21,704 nt of DNA from a virus: positions 1 through 21,704 of the IMG/VR virus record IMGVR_UViG_3300030118_003100, one strand, 5' to 3'. Positions 16,196 to 21,704 of the stretch are shown piece by piece (the stretch's first letter is position 1; every line of letters begins with the position of its first letter). A model generated the notes under the pieces. It was not told the origin of the DNA and did no database searches. It worked only from the letters and a program-made list of their open reading frames with translations. The position numbers were made by a program, and so were the translations under genes.

Positions 16196-16685
16196 AATAA
16201 GGTCTACTCGCTGCAGGTTTTAACAAACTTCTACGTTGTCCTCTAAAAGCTCGTAGCTGCTGTCTTCGTCTTTCTTGTTCATCAGGGTCATCCCTAAACC
16301 GAGGTTGTTCAGATGCTGGTCTTTCCTCTGGTTGAGGTAAGTCTTCCATAACAGGCGCAGCAGTACCAACAGCTTTTTCGATTGCAACACGTTTCTCTTG
16401 CACTTGTTCTTTTTTTGTTGGAGGTGGTGGTTTGTATAAAGTTGGTACAGTAACATACCCAAATCCACTATCTGCAGTAGAACTAAGTGAGTAAAATTGG
16501 TCGCCTTGTTTAATTAAAGTATTACCTCTTTGATCTTTAAATTGACCAGGAGATGTTTCAGTAACACCTCTTGGCAGAACTAAAGACTTAGCTGTTGTTT
16601 TTTTAGATTGTGTAGTTCTTGGCTGTATCATGCTTGTTGCCATGCCACCATATAAACTACCTATATCCATAGCAAAACTAACCAT
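16188..16685 (-). CDS. Hypothetical protein with Pro-rich linker and RRSLL tail
   Basis: A 165-aa protein with no recognised family. Residues about 38-75 look like a small beta domain (LPRGVTETSPGQFKDQRGNT, IKQGDQFYSL). A Pro-rich linker follows (YKPPPPTKKEQVQEKR), then an acidic and charged stretch (MEDLPQPEERPASEQPRF) and a basic end with RGQRRSLLKPAASRPYYG. The final RRSLL resembles the RRSLI of the preceding 93-aa protein. It overlaps that gene by 8 nt at its start and the 58-aa gene by 8 nt at its end, so the three are coupled. An accessory role in head or tail completion is possible from the location only. Confidence 0.6.
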   Translation of the reverse strand: MVSFAMDIGSLYGGMATSMIQPRTTQSKKTTAKSLVLPRGVTETSPGQFKDQRGNTLIKQGDQFYSLSSTADSGFGYVTVPTLYKPPPPTKKEQVQEKRVAIEKAVGTAAPVMEDLPQPEERPASEQPRFRDDPDEQERRRQQLRAFRGQRRSLLKPAASRPYYG

Positions 16686-16959
16686 CGTTTTGTTGTCCTG
16701 GTAATTGACTTAAAAATCCTGCGCCGCTACCGCCACTCATAATTAATGAACGTCGTCCTATACCTTTACGCTTACGAGCAACAGTCTGTTGCAAACGCTC
16801 CTCTTTGAGTTGCGCTCTTTCATCTGCAGCTTGTTGAGCCATTATCTTTGCTTGTTTACGCTGTTCTTCAAGTTGTGCAATAATAGCATCATTAGCTGGG
16901 TCAGCCTTTGGTCCTTTGGGGCGTAAACCTAATAATCTACCTACAGCTTTAAGACACAT
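16678..16959 (-). CDS. Small helical phage protein with RRSLI-SGGSGAG tail
   Basis: A 93-aa basic protein: N-terminal MCLKAVGRLLGLRPKGPKAD, a central charged coiled-coil-like helix (IIAQLEEQRKQAKIMAQQAA, RAQLKEERLQQTVARKRKG), and a Gly-rich end GRRSLIMSGGSGAGFL. The RRSL-x-x-GG-x-G-x-GFL ending occurs in small proteins between terminase and portal in marine and other podovirus-type phages; function is unknown. It follows terL after 18 nt and has a good SD (AGGAGT, about 6 nt from ATG). The Cys at position 2 is not preceded by a signal peptide, so it is not a lipoprotein. Confidence 0.68.
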   Translation of the reverse strand: MCLKAVGRLLGLRPKGPKADPANDAIIAQLEEQRKQAKIMAQQAADERAQLKEERLQQTVARKRKGIGRRSLIMSGGSGAGFLSQLPGQQNDG

Positions 16960-16977
16960 AATATACTCCTAAATTCC

Positions 16978-18498
16978 TTATAGCCTTGCCCACAGTCCTT
17001 GTCTACGCTTTCCTTTTGGTTTTCTTGTAAACACATCATAGTCAGTACGAGCGTTAAATACCTTTGCTTGTCGTGAATTGCCTAGAACTTCGCGCCCTTC
17101 CCCTGCTCCTAGCATTAAATATTGAAGTGCATCATGTATATGAGAAAATCTATTTTTATCTGGTTTATCATCATAACGCTCACCAGATACTTGTATACGC
17201 CTATACTGATAGCCACCCTCAAAGCCTTTGATAGTTTCTTTGCATCTTTGATCAATCAGAAAGCCAGCATGTCCATCTACCATTCTATTCAATGGTGCAG
17301 ACACAGCTTCGATGCGTAAACTCACATCATTGCTTGGTGCGGGACGAGCAATTAAACCCGCCCCACGCAAAACTTGGAATGGTGTAGACTCATCAGTCTG
17401 CGCTCTAAAATCACCACTAGGGTCGCCATATATATTTACTTCGCAAGCACCATATCGTGTTGCTATCTCTTGTCTTAATATTTCAGAGAAACGCACTATG
17501 CCCATATCAAAGGCAACTATCTCTTGCAAGATAAGCCATCTACCACGCACCTTCTGTCCAAAGATAGCTGCTGGAGTCAAACCAAAATCCAATCCACAGA
17601 AGACAGGCACACCTGCAGCAACAGGTATTTCTTCTTGCGCTACATGAGTATCACGTACAAACATATTGTAGATTGGCTTACCATCTTGGATTGCACCAAG
17701 TCGGTTCATTACATAAACATCAATCCAACTTTTACTCTTACCTCTGATAAGATTTGTATAGTAGCTATCAAGCATGTTCCTTGAGTTCTCTGCATCCTTA
17801 TTAGGTAGATACTCATCTACATTGCCATCTTCATCGCGCTTCTCAACCATGCCAGGTGGTTGTGTAAAGAAGAGCCAGTTATCAGGCTTGACCAACATCT
17901 TAGCTTCTTCTGCATTTATATAATCTGGCACAGGTGCTTCACCTGACATAATAGACCACCAGTGGTCTTCTTCTGGTGCGTTAGTATCTGCAATAACACC
18001 AGACCAACTCGGTCCACCTTCACGCATACTAGGATACCTGCCAACACGCATCGTACAAGCATCAATGATAGACTTAGGCAACTCCCTTGCCTCATTTATC
18101 CATATGCCTGTCAACTCAAGTGACAGTAGTTTCTTTACATCCTCTGGTCGATCAAGAGCCAAGAAGATAACCTCAAGGTCTAGGTCGCCCTTCTTGATAT
18201 GGTGAGTGTATGGGACAGACCATGTAAACTTGCCCCAATCATTTTCTGGAAACCAATCCAGCCATGTCTTGATTGTTGTAGTTCTTAGCTGTGGATTAGT
18301 ATTACGGATAATAGCCCATCTGCTTTGACGTATACCATTTTTGTTTTTCTCTTGCATACACGCTCTGCGAAACACCTCAACAGAACAACCAACAGACTTG
18401 CCGCTACCAACTGGACCACGAATACCACGAAAGAAAGAGTTATCTTTCATAAAGTCTTTTAGTATTTCACCATCAGGTTTGTAATTAAAGTTCGTCAA
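16978..18498 (-). CDS. terL: Terminase large subunit
   Basis: A 506-aa packaging ATPase and nuclease. Walker A is GPVGSGKS (28-35). The Walker B region is LTGIWINEARE (129-139) with E136 as the likely catalytic Glu. The nuclease domain has the RNase H-like acidic residues: D304 in FCGLDFGLTPA, D359 in IYGDPSGDF, and D456 in SHIHDALQY. It works at the portal, cutting and translocating DNA. The start is TTG at 18498: upstream in frame there are only ATC and ATA before a stop at 18510-18508, and the next ATG is codon 17, just before the ATPase domain, so TTG gives the better N-terminus (TNFNYKPDGEILKDFM). It overlaps the 71-aa gene by 14 nt, and weak initiation with coupling is likely. In T7 terL is near the end of the late genes; here it precedes the portal. 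Confidence 0.95.
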   Translation of the reverse strand: MTNFNYKPDGEILKDFMKDNSFFRGIRGPVGSGKSVGCSVEVFRRACMQEKNKNGIRQSRWAIIRNTNPQLRTTTIKTWLDWFPENDWGKFTWSVPYTHHIKKGDLDLEVIFLALDRPEDVKKLLSLELTGIWINEARELPKSIIDACTMRVGRYPSMREGGPSWSGVIADTNAPEEDHWWSIMSGEAPVPDYINAEEAKMLVKPDNWLFFTQPPGMVEKRDEDGNVDEYLPNKDAENSRNMLDSYYTNLIRGKSKSWIDVYVMNRLGAIQDGKPIYNMFVRDTHVAQEEIPVAAGVPVFCGLDFGLTPAAIFGQKVRGRWLILQEIVAFDMGIVRFSEILRQEIATRYGACEVNIYGDPSGDFRAQTDESTPFQVLRGAGLIARPAPSNDVSLRIEAVSAPLNRMVDGHAGFLIDQRCKETIKGFEGGYQYRRIQVSGERYDDKPDKNRFSHIHDALQYLMLGAGEGREVLGNSRQAKVFNARTDYDVFTRKPKGKRRQGLWARL

Positions 18499-18700
18499 CT
18501 TTATGATCTACACCAAACTTTAGCATACGCTCTACCACTTCAGGTCCGATAACTGCAATCATCTTGTCAGCTTCTCTATCAGTCTGAAACTCTGTTGGGT
18601 GATATGCTAGGTGTACCTTCTTTACAATCTTTCTAAGTATCCTGCGCTCCTCATCATTCAAAGTATGTAAGAAGCCATTACTAGATGTAATCTGATTCAT
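18485..18700 (-). CDS. Hypothetical 71-aa protein next to terL (candidate small terminase)
   Basis: A 71-aa helical, charged protein: NGFLHTLNDEERRILRKIVK, VHLAYHPTEFQTDREADKMI, then IGPEVVERMLKFGVDHKVDE. Related proteins with the LxDEE...YHPTEFQTDxE...GPEVVERLLK pattern occur next to terL in uncultured marine phages, as far as I recall. It begins with an ATGA overlap with the DUF5872-like gene and ends inside the terL start. It has no clear helix-turn-helix and is shorter than typical small terminases, so a TerS role is only a positional guess; it could be a terminase cofactor. Confidence 0.6.
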   Translation of the reverse strand: MNQITSSNGFLHTLNDEERRILRKIVKKVHLAYHPTEFQTDREADKMIAVIGPEVVERMLKFGVDHKVDEL

Positions 18701-18939
18701 GTTCTATATGACCTTGTTTTTTTCGCAATAGAGCGAGGCTGTTTGGAGAACTGCTTGCCAGCACGAGTATCCTTACGTTTCTTTCTTGTTGTTGCGGCAT
18801 ACTCTGCAGCAGTAAGACTTTTGATGGCAGCACTAGGTAGGTATCGCTCACCTGTCTTAGCAGAAGGCTTGCCACTCTTGGTGCGCCATTTCTGCTTAGT
18901 CCAACTAACTAATGACTGTTGTGACTTTTTGCGAGGCAT
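18697..18939 (-). CDS. Basic DUF5872-like protein
   Basis: An 80-aa Lys/Arg-rich protein in the DUF5872 pattern: SLVSWTKQKWRTKSGKPSAK, TGERYLPSAAIKSLTAAEYA, ATTRKKRKDTRAGKQFSKQP and a basic end. This domain is found in phages and large DNA viruses; its role is unknown, and its charge suggests nucleic-acid binding. The ATG shares a base with the previous stop (TAATG) and its stop overlaps the next start (ATGA). A GGAGG lies about 14 nt upstream, too far for a normal SD, so coupling is likely. Confidence 0.72.
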   Translation of the reverse strand: MPRKKSQQSLVSWTKQKWRTKSGKPSAKTGERYLPSAAIKSLTAAEYAATTRKKRKDTRAGKQFSKQPRSIAKKTRSYRT

Positions 18940-19115
18940 TAGTTTCTATAACCGCCTCCAGCTTTTTTGTAAGCACGGGCAAGCATCTGTGCTTTACGAG
19001 CAGACCACTGCCCAGGTCTGCCGCCCTTGCCACCAGCTTTGATGCGATTAAACAAGTTCTTTCGCATTGTAGGCTTAGTGTAATTACCAGCTTCATTAAC
19101 TCTTGACTTAGCCAT
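18939..19115 (-). CDS. Small basic GRPGQWSARKAQML-type protein
   Basis: A 58-aa, strongly basic protein: MAKSRVNEAGNYTKPTMRKN, LFNRIKAGGKGGRPGQWSAR, KAQMLARAYKKAGGGYRN. The GG-x-PGQWSARKAQML-x-x-x-YK-x-x-GGGY core is a common small-protein motif in marine phages and other large-virus datasets as I recall it. Function unknown; nucleic-acid contact is suggested by charge. It overlaps both neighbours by one base through TAATG junctions, strong evidence that it is translated although the gene is short. Confidence 0.75.
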   Translation of the reverse strand: MAKSRVNEAGNYTKPTMRKNLFNRIKAGGKGGRPGQWSARKAQMLARAYKKAGGGYRN

Positions 19116-19255
19116 TACTTATTCTTTGAGGCTAAGATACGCTTTTGAAGTGAACGTGGTAGTGTCTTTTGTTTCGCCGTAAGAAGAGATTTCTTCTTCT
19201 TCTTAGATGGGCGACCAACTTGACTTCCATATGTTCCTTTTCCCATAGGCATCAT
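19115..19255 (-). CDS. Tiny basic GKGTYGSQVGRPSKK-type protein
   Basis: A 46-aa protein: MMPMGKGTYGSQVGRPSKKK followed by a basic helix (TLPRSLQKRILASKNK). It has about 14 Lys or Arg residues. The M-GKGTYGS-x-VGRP-x-KK start is a familiar motif of tiny phage proteins. The ATG at 19255 makes an ATGA overlap with the previous stop, but the second ATG at 19252 has the better distance (7 nt) from the SD AGGAG, so the true protein may be 45 aa. The stop overlaps the next start by one base. Role unknown; DNA binding is possible. Confidence 0.7.
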   Translation of the reverse strand: MMPMGKGTYGSQVGRPSKKKKKSLLTAKQKTLPRSLQKRILASKNK

Positions 19256-19494
19256 GTGTCTCCTTCTGGTCTGTTTTCTTCCTGCTGTTCCGCTATCTTA
19301 CGAAGCTCCTCAATCTCTTCCTTAGATAGCGCATCCTCAAACTTAGCCTTGTCCATTTCTTCTATCAATCCTTGTATAACTAAATATCTAACCTTAATCT
19401 CAAAAACTTTTTCTACGCTTTCTTCTTTGCTTTGTTTCTGCGTGAAATAGCGGCGGCTTTCTTTCTCGCGTCTGCTTTCGAAGATGCGCCCCAT
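19252..19494 (-). CDS. Hypothetical charged protein (start uncertain)
   Basis: An 80-aa protein of Glu, Lys and Arg without a recognised family. The reliable part is the C-terminal half: VFEIKVRYLVIQGLIEEMDK and FEDALSKEEIEELRKIAEQQ, a helical acidic segment. The first 27 codons overlap the end of the DUF6321-like gene (82 nt), and no SD precedes the ATG at 19494, so a later non-ATG start is possible. The stop overlaps the next ATG (ATGA). Its acidic tail contrasts with the basic neighbours. Confidence 0.55.
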   Translation of the reverse strand: MGRIFESRREKESRRYFTQKQSKEESVEKVFEIKVRYLVIQGLIEEMDKAKFEDALSKEEIEELRKIAEQQEENRPEGDT

Positions 19495-19715
19495 GCTCTT
19501 AATGACAGAAGTAATCTTGTTGGTCTCCCTTTTGAATCACGTTCGGGACCACGCATGTTTCCCATCCTAGCAAGAAAGGATGCGCGTCTAGGGTTATCGC
19601 CAGACTTAACTGGCGGTCTGAGTGTCCCCTGTTTGTACGACCTGCGACCCGCTGCGTTCAATCCCCCCTTCGGGTTCTTGCCCTCCTTGCGTTGCCATGC
19701 TGGTGTCTTCGCCAT
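19413..19715 (-). CDS. Basic DUF6321-like protein, GC-rich and overprinted at both ends
   Basis: A 100-aa Arg/Lys-rich protein: MAKTPAWQRKEGKNPKGGLN, AAGRRSYKQGTLRPPVKSGD, NPRRASFLARMGNMRGPERD, SKGRPTRLLLSLRAWGASSK, then a basic end. This pattern matches what I know as the DUF6321 domain, shared by phages and large algal viruses; function unknown, DNA or RNA binding likely. The ATG at 19715 has a good SD (AGGAG, 7 nt), which lies inside the 659-aa gene. It overlaps that gene by 110 nt and the next by 82 nt, so almost two thirds of it is double coding. Hand count gives 60 G/C in 100 bases at 19601-19700, far above its surroundings. Confidence 0.78.
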   Translation of the reverse strand: MAKTPAWQRKEGKNPKGGLNAAGRRSYKQGTLRPPVKSGDNPRRASFLARMGNMRGPERDSKGRPTRLLLSLRAWGASSKADARKKAAAISRRNKAKKKA

Positions 19716-21585
19716 CTAGTGACTCCTGCTCATCTTTATATCTAGTTGTATAATCATTACCACGCCAAGTAAAGGTGCTTTGACCTGCACTGCGACTACG
19801 CGCAAAGGCTTCGCCAAAACCAAGCACATCTAAATTATTTGGCCGCTCAACTTCTGGCAAAGGTGTTGCTTCAAGAACTGCGTTCATCTTATCAAGACGA
19901 GACTTTGTTAATGGGTTTGTTAAAAACTTGGGAACAGCTGCAGTCTCTTCAATGCCAAAGAAATCATCCATTGCATCAGACACAGCTTCCATAACTGGTG
20001 GTATTTTAATATCAATATTAATACTGTCATTTTGAAATTGACTAGCAAACCAATCGGTGCTTGATGTAATTGCTTGGTCAACTTGCTCGGCTAGACCCTG
20101 TGCATAACGCCTGCCAGCAACAAGGATATTATTATTTTGGCTTGGATCACTTGCATCTTTTAACTGATAGCCACCATCATTTGTACGCTTTGCAACCACA
20201 TGATTCATAATAGTATCTGATTCAAAACCAAGAAAGTTAGAACTTGTTTCCACCTCAACCGCATCTGGGTTTGCGGTAAAGTATTTATCAAGTGCATGTT
20301 TTATTGTACCAAGAGCTTCAGGAGAAAATTTTTCTGTAGTTATCTGTTCTTCTGCAATAGCGTCTGTAGATAACTCATTTTCTATAGCATCAAAAAAACG
20401 AGCAAAATAATTTGAACCAGTTTTGTTTACTGCGTCTTTATGCTCTTCACGGATAAAGTCTTCTGAATCTTTCTGCGGCGCAACAATTCTTCCTGCAGTA
20501 CGCATAGGCTGAACAAGGTCTGCAGGTGCTGGACCCAGGTCAATATAAACTTCTCTATCATTCTTTTTAGATACGCCAAAGATACCACTAGGCATAAACA
20601 TACGCTCTACACGATCAACAACTCGCTTACTCCCAGATGTGTCTGCTTCATGGAAGTTATAACTATCAACAATTATTAAATGACCTCTATCATCTATATA
20701 GGTATCTGACTTACCTAAACTTGTCTTAGCTGCCTGTTCTGGACTAAGAGAAGTAGCAATCTGTGCAAGCTGTTGAAACGTACCCATACCTGCCTGATTT
20801 CTTGCACTAAGAATATCATTGCTACCAACACGATAATCATTATAAGTGTTTGAGTATCTCCCAGCACGAGCGTTTTTAATTGCAACATCTCTAATCACGT
20901 TAAGAGTAGAATCAGTAAATTGATTTGCAGTTATAGTCATAGCTTGACCCAAATCTACCCCAACTCTTTCTGCCAATGAGATAGCTACCTGCTGGGCAAG
21001 CAATTTAAAATGGTCAGTAGATATAGCCATCTTTTTTGTCTCCTGGTTTCCTGAAATACTACCTGAAACATTAAATGATAGCGTTTCATTCTTAGTTATA
21101 TCTTGCCCTTTAACTACAGCCTTGCCAAAATCATCCGTAGGTTTGTAACCTTTTTTTGTTTTGCTTGCGTCAAAATCATATTTATCATTTACTGTAAACC
21201 CACCATCGTTAGTATTTTTAAAATTAAAAACACCTAGCAAAGTATACATTGCATAAACAGGGTCTGCAAGTGAACGACGCAACATTACAGCAGAGGATTC
21301 TTTTTTTAACCTACCACTTTTTCTATGTGTTGCAGGACTCATGCCATCAGCAAGCGGGGGATAATCTTCATACTTAATAAAAGAACGTCCATCTTTTCTT
21401 GCATTTTCTACAGCAGTGCGAAGAACATCTTTTTCTTCTTTACCAATGTTAGAAATATTAAAATCAGGTAATCTAACAGGGTCTGATGGATCAACCCCAA
21501 GCGCAGAAGTTATTGGATTTCCAAGTCGATACAGTGCATAAGCTACTGCGTTAGGCGGCAACACACTTCTCTTTGGAGCAACCAT
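19606..21585 (-). CDS. Large phage protein of unknown function (659 aa)
   Basis: A 659-aa soluble protein. No enzyme motif is recognised. The N-terminal part contains YALYRLGNPITSALGVDPSD and a segment SFIKYEDYPPLADG; a GGFTVNDKYDFD motif (about 128-139) resembles the V-x-D-x-YDF signature seen in many large phage proteins of unknown role. A conserved-looking FTWRGNDYTTRYKDE (605-619) probably ends the family-like part; residues 624-659 are low complexity (GGQEPEGG, SGSQVVQTGDTQTAS) and overlap the DUF6321-like gene. No signal peptide or membrane helix. The SD before the ATG is AAAGG, about 7 nt. Its place upstream of the terminase cluster could fit a virion or ejected protein, but this is a guess. 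Confidence 0.75.
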   Translation of the reverse strand: MVAPKRSVLPPNAVAYALYRLGNPITSALGVDPSDPVRLPDFNISNIGKEEKDVLRTAVENARKDGRSFIKYEDYPPLADGMSPATHRKSGRLKKESSAVMLRRSLADPVYAMYTLLGVFNFKNTNDGGFTVNDKYDFDASKTKKGYKPTDDFGKAVVKGQDITKNETLSFNVSGSISGNQETKKMAISTDHFKLLAQQVAISLAERVGVDLGQAMTITANQFTDSTLNVIRDVAIKNARAGRYSNTYNDYRVGSNDILSARNQAGMGTFQQLAQIATSLSPEQAAKTSLGKSDTYIDDRGHLIIVDSYNFHEADTSGSKRVVDRVERMFMPSGIFGVSKKNDREVYIDLGPAPADLVQPMRTAGRIVAPQKDSEDFIREEHKDAVNKTGSNYFARFFDAIENELSTDAIAEEQITTEKFSPEALGTIKHALDKYFTANPDAVEVETSSNFLGFESDTIMNHVVAKRTNDGGYQLKDASDPSQNNNILVAGRRYAQGLAEQVDQAITSSTDWFASQFQNDSINIDIKIPPVMEAVSDAMDDFFGIEETAAVPKFLTNPLTKSRLDKMNAVLEATPLPEVERPNNLDVLGFGEAFARSRSAGQSTFTWRGNDYTTRYKDEQESLDGEDTSMATQGGQEPEGGIERSGSQVVQTGDTQTAS

Positions 21586-21622
21586 ATCAAACCTTTTAGA
21601 TAAAAAATATTTCTAAGACACA

Positions 21623-21703
21623 CTATCCAGCAAAACCTATTTGAGAAGCAAGTCTTTTTTTTGCGAGCCTTGAGAAGAAATAATGTTTGTATGAGACCAC
21701 TCG
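21623..21703 (-). CDS. C-terminal end of an upstream gene (partial)
   Basis: A 26-codon open end from the right edge to a TAG at 21625-21623, reading RVVSYKHYFFSRLAKKRLAS and ending QIGFAG. It is preferred because its stop leaves a 37-nt gap before the next ATG. Another frame (ending SQKKDLLLK) also stops in this stretch, so the frame is uncertain; a run of eight A lies in the middle. Confidence 0.35.
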   Translation of the reverse strand, partial: RVVSYKHYFFSRLAKKRLASQIGFAG

Positions 21704-21704
21704 C

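Noticed and set aside
18743-19106. Plus-strand frames and a minus-strand 63-aa frame in the small-gene cluster
   Set aside because: The consecutive frames with TAATG and ATGA junctions and recognised motifs explain the stretch; the alternatives lack SD and motifs.
1-21704. CRISPR, tRNA, insertion sequence, integrase, defence or toxin-antitoxin system
   Set aside because: I saw no spaced DNA repeats, cloverleaf, transposase or integrase motif; all coding capacity is accounted for by phage structural, packaging and small unknown genes.

Overview
The window is a 21.7 kb piece of a lytic-type, podovirus-like phage genome carrying the DNA-packaging, head, tail and internal-virion module. Every supported gene lies on the minus strand, so transcription runs from the right end to the left end. 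The gene set matches short-tailed phages of the broad T7-like structural plan: Head-tail_con-type portal, scaffold, small capsid protein, tail tubular proteins A and B, three internal virion proteins with sizes close to T7 gp14/15/16, and a fiber with a T7 gp17-like N-terminus. The low and uneven GC, tight packing, and the fiber motifs (SIKAYVD, NVGIGTT, decapeptide TTAKI repeats) suggest an uncultured marine phage of an alphaproteobacterial-type host. The host assignment is inference; no host gene, tRNA, integrase or lysis gene is present.

Layout in transcription order (right to left). (1) 21703-21623: tail of an upstream gene. (2) 21585-19606: a 659-aa protein of unknown function. (3) 19715-18485: a packed cluster of six tiny, mostly basic proteins (DUF6321-like, unknown, GKGTYG-type, GRPGQWSARKAQML-type, DUF5872-like, and a 71-aa protein just before terL), joined by ATGA/TAATG overlaps or longer overprints. 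(4) 18498-16978: large terminase with a TTG start. (5) 16959-16019: three small accessory proteins. (6) 16022-14478 portal, 14500-14219 Bbp19-like protein, 14253-13510 scaffold, 13526-12990 T7 gp13-like GNAT-fold protein, 12910-12095 major capsid protein, 12083-11814 small capsid-associated protein. (7) A GC-rich hairpin at 11777-11806, placed like the T7 late terminator, separates the head and tail genes. (8) 11765-11178 tail tube A, 11178-8731 tail tube B/nozzle with inserted domains. (9) 8731-8276, 8271-6010 and 6008-1767: the internal virion proteins; the last has an HEMRH zinc-protease-like motif instead of a recognisable T7 gp16 transglycosylase domain. (10) 1734-1: tail fiber, cut by the left edge.

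The genes form one assembly line: terminase and its small partners package DNA through the portal into a scaffolded procapsid; tail tube A/B close the head and form the nozzle; the internal proteins are expected to be ejected to form the trans-envelope channel; the fiber binds the host. The features most worth a second look are the doubly overprinted GC-rich small gene at 19413-19715, the HExxH ejection-type protein, the gp13-like gene moved between scaffold and capsid, the hairpin between head and tail modules, and the lack of an obvious small terminase. There is no sign of CRISPR, transposons, tRNAs or defence systems. The longest gene-free stretch is 79 nt (12911-12989).
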